A DNA stretch of 64,000 nucleotides, taken from UBA5794 sp965368815. Lineage in GTDB: Bacteria; Actinomycetota; Acidimicrobiia; Spongiisociales; UBA5794. This document shows, in pieces, positions 26,144 through 35,515 of this stretch. The notes under the pieces were generated by a model. It saw only the letters and a list, made by a program, of their open reading frames with translations, searched no databases and was not told the origin of the DNA. Each line of letters opens with the position of its first letter. The stretch's first letter is position 1. A program made the position numbers and the translations under genes. The stretch is from assembly GCA_965368815.1 (NCBI GenBank), contig CBDUOH010000001.1, forward strand, positions 1 through 64,000, read 5' to 3'.

Positions 26144-27388
26144 ATGAAAAAGAACAAATCGCGATGGAACCGGTGGGCTGTGGGGGCGACCGTGATGCTG
26201 GCGCCGCTGTACACCGTCACGGACGATACCTCGAGCCTCGGCATCAAGATCTTCGCCGGGGCGCTCGTTGTCGCACTCGTGCCGTGGATCACGTTGGGTC
26301 AACCCATGTCACGGTATATCGGCGCTTCGGGTTGGAGTGTGGCCTTCGCGGCACTCGTGGCGTTCTCCATCGTGTCCCTTGGGTTCCATCCGACGGGCCC
26401 AGGACTCGTGAGGATTGTGCTGCTGCTTCTAGGGCTCGGGCTCATGCTCTCGGTAGCTTCATTCACCTTGGACGACATCCGCTGGTATGTCGCAGTTCCC
26501 CTGTTGGCCACCACCGCGATCCAGGCCGTCGTGATCTTCGCTCAGACAGCTACGGGATCGGCAATCGGGTTCAGCCTCTTGAACCCTGGTGCTGAGGTGC
26601 TAGTCACGAACGGTGATGTGGTCCGGCCACAGGGTATGTACCCCCACGTATACGTGGCTGCCGCCATAGCGCTTCTTTCACTCGCCATCGGGCTTGCCGT
26701 TCTTCCGTCGTCTGGTAGGGCTCGGCAATGGTTCCTCCTTGGCCTCGGCTCTGCGTCAGCTTCGGTTGCCACGACGCACTCTCGGGCGGCGCTACTGGGT
26801 CTGCTCATGGTGCTCGGGGTTGCGTCCCTGGCTCTTGCGAAGGGTCAACGGCACCTTCGCACAGCATTGATTGTGGTGGCGGTGACGTTTGTTGTCCCTG
26901 CAGTGGCGACAGCCGAAGGCTGGCAGGCAAGATTCGACGACTCGCGGGTTCACAGCTTTGATGACGCGTCGTTGGGCCGGATCACCCTGGCAAAGCAAGC
27001 GCTCGCCCTTTCGTCGGAAGCTCCGATTGTCGGCGTAGGCCCTACTCAGTACCTCGTGGCGCTGCGGGAACGCGGTGAACTTGACCCTCGCTATCCACAT
27101 GTTGTTCACAACGTGCCGCTGCTTGCGGCAGCAGAGCTTGGAATTCCAGCCGCGCTGGTCATCACGTCGGCCTTCATGCTCGCCGGCATCCAAGCCTGGC
27201 GCTCCGACGAGAGTGCTCTCCTTTTGTACCTGTCGATTGTCCCCGTATCGATGCTGGATGTGGTGTTCTATCAGCGCTACGCAGGAATCCTGCTTCTCGG
27301 CGTCTGGGCGGGAGTGGGGACTGTCCTCCTTCGCCGGGGCTCAGCACCTCCTGACACACGGAGAGAATCGCTGAGGTCGTGGCCATGA
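26144..27388 (+). CDS. O-antigen ligase / Wzy-like membrane protein
   Basis: Integral membrane protein of about 414 residues with ten or more helices. The C-terminal half shows the Wzy_C pattern: THSRAALLG at a helix start, then a long outer loop with DASLGRITLAKQAL, GVGPTQY and PHVVHNVPL before further helices. Members either polymerise repeat units (Wzy) or ligate glycan to a carrier (WaaL-like). Which one cannot be decided from sequence. ATG 26144 is chosen over the in-frame TTG at 26135. Its stop overlaps the next gene as ATGA. Confidence 0.75.
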   Translation: MKKNKSRWNRWAVGATVMLAPLYTVTDDTSSLGIKIFAGALVVALVPWITLGQPMSRYIGASGWSVAFAALVAFSIVSLGFHPTGPGLVRIVLLLLGLGLMLSVASFTLDDIRWYVAVPLLATTAIQAVVIFAQTATGSAIGFSLLNPGAEVLVTNGDVVRPQGMYPHVYVAAAIALLSLAIGLAVLPSSGRARQWFLLGLGSASASVATTHSRAALLGLLMVLGVASLALAKGQRHLRTALIVVAVTFVVPAVATAEGWQARFDDSRVHSFDDASLGRITLAKQALALSSEAPIVGVGPTQYLVALRERGELDPRYPHVVHNVPLLAAAELGIPAALVITSAFMLAGIQAWRSDESALLLYLSIVPVSMLDVVFYQRYAGILLLGVWAGVGTVLLRRGSAPPDTRRESLRSWP

Positions 27389-28827
27389 CCGAAGACCTGC
27401 GCTCGAGTAGCTCTTCGGTAGGGTCTGGTCGGTCCGTTGTCCCGCTGCAATGGTTGAGAACGGGCTTGTCCCGATTCAGGAATCCCGCCGCACCGGATCG
27501 TGCGTTGCTTCCCCTCTCCCTCGTTGCCCTCTTCCTTGCCCTGGTCGGTGGCGTCATGATCGACGAACCAGCCGACGCCTTGACTATTGCGACGCTCGGA
27601 GTTGGAGTGCTGACACTGATCGCAGGCGCATTGAGGTTGCCACCGGTCGTTTCCGATCGGACGATAGTTCTTGTCACGATCGGCGCCACGTCCGCCATTG
27701 TCATGTTCACGGTGGTCAGGTTCGGTCAATTCTGGACCTCCTCGTCGGCGGTCATCGCGGCGCAGATCCTGGGCGTGTTGCTTGTCGGAGTGGCGGCCAT
27801 CCTGGATCCCGACCTAAGACGGCTTGGTGTCGTTCTCGCCGTAACGGGCGTGGCAGTTGTTGGATTGGCCTCGGCCCAGGTGGCGTATCAGGAACCGCTG
27901 GCAATCGATGTCTACGAGCTGCACGAGGCGGCTGCAGATTCTCTCGCTTCCGGACGGAATCCGTACACCACCGGAAACGTGCAGGTCATGGAGAGCCATC
28001 CGTTCCCTGGTCGCGAGCTGATCGAGGAGTACACATATCCACCGGTGACGATGCTTGCCTATTCCGGCTCGTCCCTCGTCTTCGGGGACAGTCGGGTTGC
28101 CGGCGCAATCGCAATCGCCCTCGCATACGCATTGGTCGTATGGGGCGTGGGCCGTTCACGGGGGGTGCCGGCGGGTCGTGCACACGTGTCGTTGGCGTTG
28201 GTGGGTCTCCTGGTGGCCAATCCGATGACCTATCTGATCGTGCTGGCTGGGTGGACGGAGGCCATTGCCCTTCCTTTCTTCGTGCTTGCAATTGTCTGGT
28301 GGGATGAAAGGTGGGTAGCTTCCGCGATGATGCTCGGTTTGGCGTTCTCGACGAAACAGTACTTTCTCATTGCGACGCCGCTTCTCGTATTCCTTCCGTG
28401 CGCCTTTCGTTGGCGTCGGGTAGCGGTCGCTGGAGCCGTCGCATTCGCCACCTATGCGCCGTTCTTGCTTTGGGACGCGTCGGGGTTGCTCAACGGAGTG
28501 GTCAGGCATCATTTGACTCGAGCCATGAGGCCGGATTCGTCTGGTATCGCTGGCCTGGGAGTCACCGTGCCGCTTCTCGTATCAATTACAGCGGCAATCG
28601 TTGTCGGCGTGCTGCTGGCAAGGCGAGCGAGGTCACGCGGGCAAATCATTATCGCCATGTCCACGGCATTGGGCATCTTCACCTTTCTCTCAACTCGGGG
28701 ATTCCGGAATTCCTGGTGGCTCGTTGTTGTGCTCGTCTCCATCGGGCTCGGGTTCCTATCAGAGAAGCCGTCAATCGACTGGGACGGATTTGACGAGCAA
28801 TCGGTGACCGGGACACCAGGCTCCTAA
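27385..28827 (+). CDS. Polytopic membrane protein, paralog of the gene at 24556
   Basis: 480 residues, eleven or so membrane helices. After the first helices the loop DVYELHEAAADSLASGRNP followed by YTYPPVTML aligns in pattern with the loop of the 24556 product (DVQLFQHDAVTAL...GDNP and YPP). It is therefore another candidate lipid-phosphate-sugar-dependent transferase of GT-C type. ATG 27385 gives an ATGA overlap with the ligase-like gene, so the two are coupled. The substrate is unknown. Confidence 0.65.
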   Translation: MTEDLRSSSSSVGSGRSVVPLQWLRTGLSRFRNPAAPDRALLPLSLVALFLALVGGVMIDEPADALTIATLGVGVLTLIAGALRLPPVVSDRTIVLVTIGATSAIVMFTVVRFGQFWTSSSAVIAAQILGVLLVGVAAILDPDLRRLGVVLAVTGVAVVGLASAQVAYQEPLAIDVYELHEAAADSLASGRNPYTTGNVQVMESHPFPGRELIEEYTYPPVTMLAYSGSSLVFGDSRVAGAIAIALAYALVVWGVGRSRGVPAGRAHVSLALVGLLVANPMTYLIVLAGWTEAIALPFFVLAIVWWDERWVASAMMLGLAFSTKQYFLIATPLLVFLPCAFRWRRVAVAGAVAFATYAPFLLWDASGLLNGVVRHHLTRAMRPDSSGIAGLGVTVPLLVSITAAIVVGVLLARRARSRGQIIIAMSTALGIFTFLSTRGFRNSWWLVVVLVSIGLGFLSEKPSIDWDGFDEQSVTGTPGS

Positions 28828-28837
28828 CATCTGGTCA

Positions 28838-29731
28838 ATGACTACCTCGCTCACCGACCGATCGGTCATGATCACCGGAGGCACCGGTTACATCGGGTCA
28901 CGGTTGGCCCGGTCGCTTGCTCCGAGAACAAGGACGTCCGTGCTGGTGAGAGATCCACAGGCAGCAACGGAGCTGTTCTCCGACACCGATGTCACCGTGC
29001 ATTCGGTCGGGGACCGTCGGACCCTTGAGGTGGTTGAGGCGGCAAGGCCACATGTGATCTTCCATCTGGCCACACGGTATGAGCGGAATGATCCCGACGA
29101 TGTGACCGAGATGGTCCGAGCCAATCTCGAGTTCGGTGTGGAGATCCTCGACGTGGCATCCCGGCTCGATGACTGCCGTGTTGTGCTCGTCGGGTCGCAT
29201 TTCCAGGTTCCTGCACCGGGTCGGCAACCATCGAATCTCTACGCCGCGACCAAGGAAGCTCTCCTCGTCGGTGCTCGCTATTTCGCCGGCTCCCGGGGGC
29301 TGCGATGGACCCAGGCGGTTCTGTACGACGTATACGGGCCCGACGATCCACGGGACAAGCTCATTCCTCGTGTTGTCGCATCGCTCTCAGCCGGCAATCC
29401 GATCAGGGTGCCGGATCCCGAGCCGCAGCACCACTTCGTTTACGTGGACGATGTTGTGGACGGCTTGATCGCCGCTGCCGCAGGTCTTGCATCGGGACAT
29501 GTCGATGTGGGGGAATCGGTGTTCCTCACGTCACTCGGGTTGGCAACGCCCACAGATGTCGTCGCCGCCGCCGGTGAGGTTCTCAGCGTGGTGCCGGTGT
29601 TCGACGAAACGCCCTACGTACCGCCGGCACACACGATCATGGTCCCAACGGATGGGCCGAGGCCCCACGGTTGGGAACCGACCGTGTCCCTGTCAGAGGG
29701 CATCCGACGGACGATCGGATCCGCACCATGA
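28838..29731 (+). CDS. Extended SDR, nucleotide-sugar reductase or epimerase
   Basis: NAD(P)-dependent sugar enzyme, 297 residues. The cofactor motif GGTGYIG is at 14-20; the catalytic Tyr-Lys pair is Y135-K139 with a serine at S120. It starts the chain that continues into rmlB, rmlA and rmlC through ATGA overlaps, so its substrate is probably dTDP-4-keto-6-deoxyglucose or a derivative. It could be a 4-ketoreductase that replaces RmlD and makes a sugar other than rhamnose. I see no RmlD-specific signature. Specificity cannot be read from the sequence. Confidence 0.8.
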   Translation: MTTSLTDRSVMITGGTGYIGSRLARSLAPRTRTSVLVRDPQAATELFSDTDVTVHSVGDRRTLEVVEAARPHVIFHLATRYERNDPDDVTEMVRANLEFGVEILDVASRLDDCRVVLVGSHFQVPAPGRQPSNLYAATKEALLVGARYFAGSRGLRWTQAVLYDVYGPDDPRDKLIPRVVASLSAGNPIRVPDPEPQHHFVYVDDVVDGLIAAAAGLASGHVDVGESVFLTSLGLATPTDVVAAAGEVLSVVPVFDETPYVPPAHTIMVPTDGPRPHGWEPTVSLSEGIRRTIGSAP

Positions 29732-30789
29732 AACTTGTCGTCACGGGAGCATCGGGATTCATCGGATCGGCGGTCGCGCGCCGGGCGGTATCCGAAGGCT
29801 TGGACGTGGTGAACATTGATTCGATGACCTACGCGGCAACGGAGGGATCGACCGAGTCGATCGCACAGTCGGACGGATATGTCCACGAACGGGTGGACAT
29901 CGTCGACACGCAGGCCGTGCTGGCGGTCCTCGAACGACACCAACCTGACGCGATCATGCATCTGGCTGCCGAATCGCACGTGGATCGCTCCATCGACCAT
30001 CCGGCCGATTTCGTCGTGACCAACGTCGTCGGAACGGTCAGCATGCTGACCGCAGCCACCACGTATTGGGAGTCGATGGGCCCGGACAGGCGTCAGTCAT
30101 TCCGGTTCCATCACATCTCGACCGATGAGGTGTTCGGGGAACTCGGTGAGCACGGTGCGTTCGATCGAACGAGCCCGTACGAACCCCGGTCGCCATACTC
30201 GGCCTCGAAGGCGGCTTCGGATCACTTCGTGAGGGCGTGGCACCACACCTATGGCCTGCCGACCCTCGTCTCCAACTGCTCGAACAACTACGGTCCCTAC
30301 CAGCTGCCCGAAAAGCTCATCCCGTTGGTCGTCATCAGGGCGGTGAGGGGCGAATCCATCCCCGTTTACGGCTCTGGCAACCAGGTGCGGGATTGGCTCC
30401 ATGTCGACGACCACGCCCGTGCACTTCTGACGATCATTGCGCGGGGCGCGGTCGGTGAGTCGTACATGGTCGGTGGCGACGCCGAGCAGCGCAACATCGA
30501 CGTTGTCAGGATGATCTGTGAACTCCTCGATGAACTGCGGCCGGCATCACAGCCGTATCGTGACCAGATCACCCCGGTCGCAGATCGCCCCGGTCACGAC
30601 TTCCGCTACGCCGTTGATTTCTCCGACACGACGATGGAACTGGGTTGGCAGCCATCGGTGACGTTCAGGGATGGGTTGCGTCAGACCGTAGAGTGGTATC
30701 TCGACAATGAGGCCTGGTGGCAACCGCTGCTGTCCGATCGACAGGTCACGAGGCGGCAGGGGAGTGGTGACAAGGGAGCGCGCACATGA
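29728..30789 (+). CDS. rmlB: dTDP-glucose 4,6-dehydratase
   Basis: Converts dTDP-glucose to dTDP-4-keto-6-deoxyglucose, 353 residues. NAD motif GASGFIG at 7-13, the dehydratase triad residues T132-D133-E134 in STDEVFG, and Y157/K161 in PYSASKA. The HLAAESHVDRSI block is diagnostic for RmlB. The open frame extends to 29671, but ATG 29728 overlaps the previous stop (ATGA) and starts right at the Rossmann strand. The last ~20 residues are a charged tail. Confidence 0.93.
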   Translation: MKLVVTGASGFIGSAVARRAVSEGLDVVNIDSMTYAATEGSTESIAQSDGYVHERVDIVDTQAVLAVLERHQPDAIMHLAAESHVDRSIDHPADFVVTNVVGTVSMLTAATTYWESMGPDRRQSFRFHHISTDEVFGELGEHGAFDRTSPYEPRSPYSASKAASDHFVRAWHHTYGLPTLVSNCSNNYGPYQLPEKLIPLVVIRAVRGESIPVYGSGNQVRDWLHVDDHARALLTIIARGAVGESYMVGGDAEQRNIDVVRMICELLDELRPASQPYRDQITPVADRPGHDFRYAVDFSDTTMELGWQPSVTFRDGLRQTVEWYLDNEAWWQPLLSDRQVTRRQGSGDKGART

Positions 30790-31646
30790 AGGGGATCATC
30801 CTCGCCGGCGGATCGGGTTCACGCCTGGATCCGGCAACCCGGGTCATCAGCAAGCAGCTGCTTCCGGTCTACGACAAACCAATGATCTACTACCCACTGT
30901 CACTGCTGATGCTCGCTGGCATCAGGGACATCCTCATCATTTCCATGCCCAATCAGAGAGCGTTGTTCGAGGCGTTGCTCGGAGACGGCTCGCAGTGGGG
31001 AGTGCGGTTGTCCTACGAGGTACAGCCGAATCCTGACGGATTGGCCCAGGCCTTCGTCATCGGCGAACGATTCCTGGATGGGGACCGTGCAGCGCTCGTG
31101 CTCGGCGACAACATCCTCCACGGCGTCGGCCTGTCCCAGACGCTCACCGATGCGGCTGACCAGCCCGGTGCGACGGTGTTCGGATATCCGGTGCGCGACC
31201 CCGAGAGGTTCGGTGTGATCACACTCGGCGAGGACGGTTCGCCGCTCAGCATCGAGGAGAAGCCCGACATGCCACAGTCTGATCTCGCCGTGATCGGGTT
31301 GTACTTCTTCGACGAGGACGTCGTCGAGATAGCCAAGGGGCTCACCCCGTCGAGTCGCGGCGAGTACGAGATCGTCGACGTCATCGACGACTACCTCCGA
31401 CGCTCCGCCTTGTCGGTGGTGCAACTCGGTCGTGGTGTTGCCTGGCTCGACGCCGGTACTCCGGACTCCCTCCATGATGCTGCTGCGTATGTCAGAACCA
31501 TGGAGACGCGGCAGGGGTTCAAGATCGCTTGTCTCGAGGAAATTGCCTACCGCAAGAACTTCATCACCGGGTCGGATCTCGAACACCTGGCCGAACAAGC
31601 CCCCAACCCCGACGACGGCCGCTATCTGGCAGCGTTGCTCCGATGA
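30786..31646 (+). CDS. rmlA: Glucose-1-phosphate thymidylyltransferase
   Basis: Makes dTDP-glucose from glucose-1-phosphate and dTTP, 286 residues. The signature GGSGSRL is followed by SKQLLPVYDKPMIYYPLS, and LGDNIL and EEKPDMPQSDLAVIGLYF follow. It is coupled on both sides by ATGA overlaps with rmlB and rmlC. Feedback by dTDP-sugar is usual in the family. Confidence 0.95.
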   Translation: MKGIILAGGSGSRLDPATRVISKQLLPVYDKPMIYYPLSLLMLAGIRDILIISMPNQRALFEALLGDGSQWGVRLSYEVQPNPDGLAQAFVIGERFLDGDRAALVLGDNILHGVGLSQTLTDAADQPGATVFGYPVRDPERFGVITLGEDGSPLSIEEKPDMPQSDLAVIGLYFFDEDVVEIAKGLTPSSRGEYEIVDVIDDYLRRSALSVVQLGRGVAWLDAGTPDSLHDAAAYVRTMETRQGFKIACLEEIAYRKNFITGSDLEHLAEQAPNPDDGRYLAALLR

Positions 31647-32230
31647 ACGTGGCCACGGATGGCAGCAGCTTCGTCGGTACCGGTGCTGGCGTCCTGACCG
31701 ATGTCATGCTCATCCGCCCGGCGGTGCACGAGGATGATCGTGGCGGCTTTCGCGAAACATTCAACCAGGAGAGAATCGCCGCCGAGCACGGTATCGAGCG
31801 ACACTGGCCCCAGGACAATCATTCGTGGTCCCACAGGAACGTGCTGCGGGGCATGCATTTCCAGCTCGGGCGTCCCCAGGGCAAGCTCGTCTCGTGCGTT
31901 TCGGGGTCGATCTTCGATGTGGCCGTGGACCTGCGGCCCGAGTCGGACACCTTCGGTCTGTGGGTCGGTACGGACCTCAGCAGGGCGAATGGCTGTCAGT
32001 TGTGGGTACCCGAGGGTTTCGGACACGGATTCCTCGTGACATCAGATGGAGCAGATGTGATGTACAAGGTCACCGAGCTGTTCGTTGCGGGTGCATCGCG
32101 TACGCTTGCGTTCGACGATCCGACCGTTGGCATTGTGTGGCCCCTCGATCGGCGTCCCATCCTCTCCGATGCCGACGCTGCGGGTCTCTCCCTTGCCGAG
32201 GTTCGGAGCCTCTTGTCGGATCAGCGCTGA
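31643..32230 (+). CDS. rmlC: dTDP-4-dehydrorhamnose 3,5-epimerase
   Basis: Cupin-fold epimerase acting at C3 and C5 of dTDP-4-keto-6-deoxyglucose, 195 residues. The active-site His lies in LRGMHFQ (H72), K81 in QGKLV, D96 in VAVDL and Tyr in MYKVT (Y141). The VPEGFGHGF block is also conserved. So the epimerase looks active. Its presence points to an L-sugar such as L-rhamnose, although a clear rmlD is missing. ATG 31643 overlaps the rmlA stop. Confidence 0.93.
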   Translation: MNVATDGSSFVGTGAGVLTDVMLIRPAVHEDDRGGFRETFNQERIAAEHGIERHWPQDNHSWSHRNVLRGMHFQLGRPQGKLVSCVSGSIFDVAVDLRPESDTFGLWVGTDLSRANGCQLWVPEGFGHGFLVTSDGADVMYKVTELFVAGASRTLAFDDPTVGIVWPLDRRPILSDADAAGLSLAEVRSLLSDQR

Positions 32231-32237
32231 CGCGACC

Positions 32238-32669
32238 CTAGAACCCCGCCGCGAGATCGTTGACTTGTTGCGGGAACCCGGATGCCAGGGCCTGCTTGAT
32301 CGCGGGGAAGAACATCGCCGACAACATGCCCTTGGTCGTCATCGTGAGCGTCACCGTCACCTGCGCCGTTGCGCCGGTTGTGGCCAGTTCGGCTGCGATC
32401 GTGCCCCCGATTTCGGAGGTGTCCATGTCAAGCACCAGCCGATCCGGGGGGTTGGCATCGACGGTCCTCGCCGACCCCTTGTAGAGCTTGCCTCCGAGTT
32501 CTGCTGCCCATTGGAATGATCGCAGGGTTCCATCGGCGTCGTGGACAGCGTCGGAGACGAACTTGAGGGGACCGATGCCAGCCCAGGTGCCCTCCGATTG
32601 GAGATGGGCCCAGGCGGCATCAATATCGGTGTCGAGAGGCGCCGTGTGCACGAACGTGGCTGAGGGCAT
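32238..32669 (-). CDS. SRPBCC (START-like) domain protein
   Basis: 143 residues forming one hot-dog-like helix-grip (SRPBCC/polyketide cyclase) domain. It has VPFV-like N-terminal strand VHTAPLDTDIDAAW, a GIGPLKF-type second strand and a long amphipathic C-terminal helix. Such proteins bind a hydrophobic ligand in a cavity; similar actinobacterial proteins are annotated as CoxG-like or cyclase/dehydrase. There is no catalytic signature. It ends convergently seven bases from rmlC. Together with the HIT gene it interrupts the glycan locus with an ordinary housekeeping pair. Confidence 0.7.
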   Translation of the reverse strand: MPSATFVHTAPLDTDIDAAWAHLQSEGTWAGIGPLKFVSDAVHDADGTLRSFQWAAELGGKLYKGSARTVDANPPDRLVLDMDTSEIGGTIAAELATTGATAQVTVTLTMTTKGMLSAMFFPAIKQALASGFPQQVNDLAAGF

Positions 32670-32678
32670 TGGGGCACT

Positions 32679-33074
32679 CTACCCGTCGATCGCCACACGC
32701 AGGCGTTCGGCAACCAGTGCGAGGTCCTCGGAGGACGCCGGCGATGCGTTGGCGAAGTCAAGATCGTCGGGCGCATCGATCGGAACGAGGTGGATGTGGA
32801 CGTGGGGTACCTCGAGTCCGGCGATCATCATGCCGACCTTCTTGGAGGGGAACGTGGATTGGATCGCCGCTCCGATTCGTCTGCTGACCTCCGTCAGGTG
32901 GTTGAGCGTCGTGGGGTCGAGGTCCAGCCAGTGGTCGATCTCGGCAACCGGCACCACGAGGGTGTGTCCCTCCCTCAGCGGCTCAATGGAGAGAAACGCA
33001 ACACAGGTGTCGTCGCGGTACACGAAGTGCCCGGGCAGATCGCCGTTGATGATCAAGGTGAAGACTGATGCCAT
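32679..33074 (-). CDS. HIT-family nucleotide hydrolase
   Basis: Small histidine-triad protein of 131 residues that likely hydrolyses nucleoside phosphoramidates or dinucleoside polyphosphates. The HVHIHL triad is at 91-96. The N-terminal strand pattern and GHTLVVP (36-42) are typical. I start at position 33074 because TGAGGA lies about eight bases upstream; the open frame begins 15 bases earlier. It is followed by the SRPBCC gene nine bases downstream. Confidence 0.9.
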   Translation of the reverse strand: MASVFTLIINGDLPGHFVYRDDTCVAFLSIEPLREGHTLVVPVAEIDHWLDLDPTTLNHLTEVSRRIGAAIQSTFPSKKVGMMIAGLEVPHVHIHLVPIDAPDDLDFANASPASSEDLALVAERLRVAIDG

Positions 33075-33271
33075 CTGTGGTTTCCTCATCGTCGGTGTGT
33101 CGTGAGCCTAGACCGGACTTGCCCGTTCGCCGTGACGTGACAAACCGTCGCATCTGTGGTCACATGAATGCATTGCGTAGGTTTCCGTCCCACTGTGGTG
33201 TGAGAGGGAGGGGTTCGTGCATGCGTCCGGAATGCCCGATATTGCGGTGTTCGATGCCTAGGGTTGCCGTC

Positions 33272-35476
33272 ATGAGACGATTTCTGCTTGGAATCGGCTT
33301 GGTGGCGCTCGTCGTCACCCAGCTCACAATCGCTGGGGCCGAGGCGAACGACGCAGCCACGAGTCTTGCCAACTTCTCCGAGTCACGGGGGTGTGAACCC
33401 CATGAGGCGGGAGTCGTTCGCCCGTATGTCCAGCACACCGGAGCGATGCCGGCCTCTGAGCAGATCCTCGGCCCGTGGGGCGACATGTTCGGTCGGAATT
33501 CATACCAGGTCTCAGCTGCGATCGTGCCGTGGGCGCTTCCGGGGTCGAACAAGACCCTCTACGTGCACGAACGTGCTCTCCCGGCACTCGAGATCGCCGG
33601 CTCGTCACTTTCGAACCATCTCGCTGGTGGTGCCTGGTACTCGATCTACTCGGCGTTTGCCCGGAACTGGCGGACCGTTGGCGGCACCTACCGGCCCTCC
33701 GAACACGCCTTCGGGACCGCTTTCGACGTGAATCCTGCGGACAACCCGTACAGCCGGGACAACTACCTCCGAACCAATCTGCCTGCCTGGTTCATCGATT
33801 CGTTCGTCAACGCCGGATTCTGCTGGGGCGGCGATTGGATCGATGTCAAGGATGCCATGCATTTCTCGTGGAGTGGCCCGGCGGAAACGCCGAACTATCC
33901 CTCCCGTCAGGCGCCGTTCCCCGCGTTGACGTCGGCCTCGGGTTTCGAAGGTCGCATCATCGGCTACCAATCCGCGGTGACATCGTCCGGTGCCACATCG
34001 ATGACCGTTGCCGACATGACGGGTGAAGGTGCGCCCGACATCGTCCGGATCTCAGGTTCGGGACTCGTCGAAGCGTCCGCAGCGGTCGGCGACTACCAAC
34101 GGGTGGCGTATCGCGCCCAAGCAGGTTCGGGCTCGGCCGAAACCGTCGTCGGTGACTATGACCTGGACGGCGTCGCTGACGCCTGGATGATCGACCGCTC
34201 GGGTTCGACGATCAAGCTTCGTATCTGGCGCGGCGTCACCGGTCTCGACTCCGAGATCGTGGTGAGCACCGGAGTGCCGTCCTCCACGGGCAAGGTGTTG
34301 CTCGGCTACTACGACGGCGATTTCGTCCCCGACCTGTATGTCCGATCCGGCGGAGGCTTTTCGGTCTATCCGTCGTCGAGCAGCTACTCGTCCCCGGTGG
34401 CGCAATATGCATTCGTGGGGGCGACGAACGACTCGTGGCACTTCGCAACGGGTGACGCAGACATGGACGGCAAGGCCGATGTGTACGCGATCTCGAATGC
34501 GGGCGACCCGATCATGCACGTTCGTCTTGCGACCGGCAGCTATCAGACGTTCACACCTGCGGTGTCGATGGCCTCGGGTGACTTCTTCGAGATCGCCGAT
34601 TACGACGGCGACGGACGTGACGACGTGTTCGCAATGTCAGGTTCGAAGCTGACGATCCTCCTCGGCGGGAACTCGAGCGGGAGTGCTGACCGCTGGTTCC
34701 AGACGGCGTCGACGCTGCCTCCCGATGCCGGGCCGAAGTGCGACGACCCCGGTCAGTGTGATTCGATCGGACACGTTGATGCGGGAGGGGTGTGGAGCCT
34801 TGCGGACAGCCCCGGTTTCAACGCCACCACAACCGACTTCTACTACGGCAACCCGGGAGATGAGCCATTCACAGGGGACTGGGACTGTGATGGGGACGAG
34901 ACGCCGGGCCTGTATCGCCGGTCCGATGGGTTCGTCTACCTTCGCCAGTCGAATACCGAAGGTGTCGCGGATCTGGAGTTCTACTTCGGCAACCCGGGGG
35001 ACAAGCCGCTCGTCGGCGACTTCAATGGCGACGGCTGCGACACGGTCAGCCTGTATCGGCCCTCTGAGCACCGCATCTACATCATCAATGATCTCGGCGA
35101 GGACGGCAAGGGACTCGGTGCCGCTGATTTCCACTACACCTTCGGCGATACCGGTGATGTACCGTTCGTCGGCGACTTCGATGGCGACGGGATCGACGAG
35201 GTGGCCCTCCGTCGCCCGTCGACCGGCAAGATCCTTCTCAAGTGGGAGTTGTCCGCCGGCAACGCCGACTATCAGTTCATCTACGGTCAGACCGGTGATG
35301 TTCCGGTCGCAGGTGACTGGAACGGGGACGGGGTCGATACGGTTGCCGTGTATCGGCCGTCGAACGGCAACTGGTACATCCGCATCAACAACTCCGGCGG
35401 CGCAGCTGACCACGTCGTGCACATGAAGGCATCGGGGTCGGTCTCGTTGCCTGTCGTCGGCGTCTTCGGACTCTGA
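33272..35476 (+). CDS. Secreted D-Ala-D-Ala-carboxypeptidase-like (M15) protein with FG-GAP repeats
   Basis: Exported protein of 734 residues. Residues 1-24 form a signal peptide. The peptidase-like domain at about 50-200 keeps the M15/VanY-type zinc set: H145 and D152 in HAFGTAFD and H197 in DAMHFSW. Residues ~220-545 hold FG-GAP/VCBS-type repeats with calcium-loop motifs (DYDLDG, DADMDG, DYDGDG). Residues ~560-734 hold a second repeat type of about 45 residues (FGNPGDKPLVGDFNGDG, TGDVPFVGDFDGDG, TGDVPVAGDWNGDG), each ending in a YRPS strand. Both likely make calcium-binding beta-propellers for wall or glycan binding. ATG 33254 is an alternative start; AGGG nine bases before 33272 favours the latter. 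Confidence 0.83.
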   Translation: MRRFLLGIGLVALVVTQLTIAGAEANDAATSLANFSESRGCEPHEAGVVRPYVQHTGAMPASEQILGPWGDMFGRNSYQVSAAIVPWALPGSNKTLYVHERALPALEIAGSSLSNHLAGGAWYSIYSAFARNWRTVGGTYRPSEHAFGTAFDVNPADNPYSRDNYLRTNLPAWFIDSFVNAGFCWGGDWIDVKDAMHFSWSGPAETPNYPSRQAPFPALTSASGFEGRIIGYQSAVTSSGATSMTVADMTGEGAPDIVRISGSGLVEASAAVGDYQRVAYRAQAGSGSAETVVGDYDLDGVADAWMIDRSGSTIKLRIWRGVTGLDSEIVVSTGVPSSTGKVLLGYYDGDFVPDLYVRSGGGFSVYPSSSSYSSPVAQYAFVGATNDSWHFATGDADMDGKADVYAISNAGDPIMHVRLATGSYQTFTPAVSMASGDFFEIADYDGDGRDDVFAMSGSKLTILLGGNSSGSADRWFQTASTLPPDAGPKCDDPGQCDSIGHVDAGGVWSLADSPGFNATTTDFYYGNPGDEPFTGDWDCDGDETPGLYRRSDGFVYLRQSNTEGVADLEFYFGNPGDKPLVGDFNGDGCDTVSLYRPSEHRIYIINDLGEDGKGLGAADFHYTFGDTGDVPFVGDFDGDGIDEVALRRPSTGKILLKWELSAGNADYQFIYGQTGDVPVAGDWNGDGVDTVAVYRPSNGNWYIRINNSGGAADHVVHMKASGSVSLPVVGVFGL

Positions 35477-35515
35477 CCGGCGAACACGGACCGTGGAAGT
35501 TCGGCGCTACCATCA

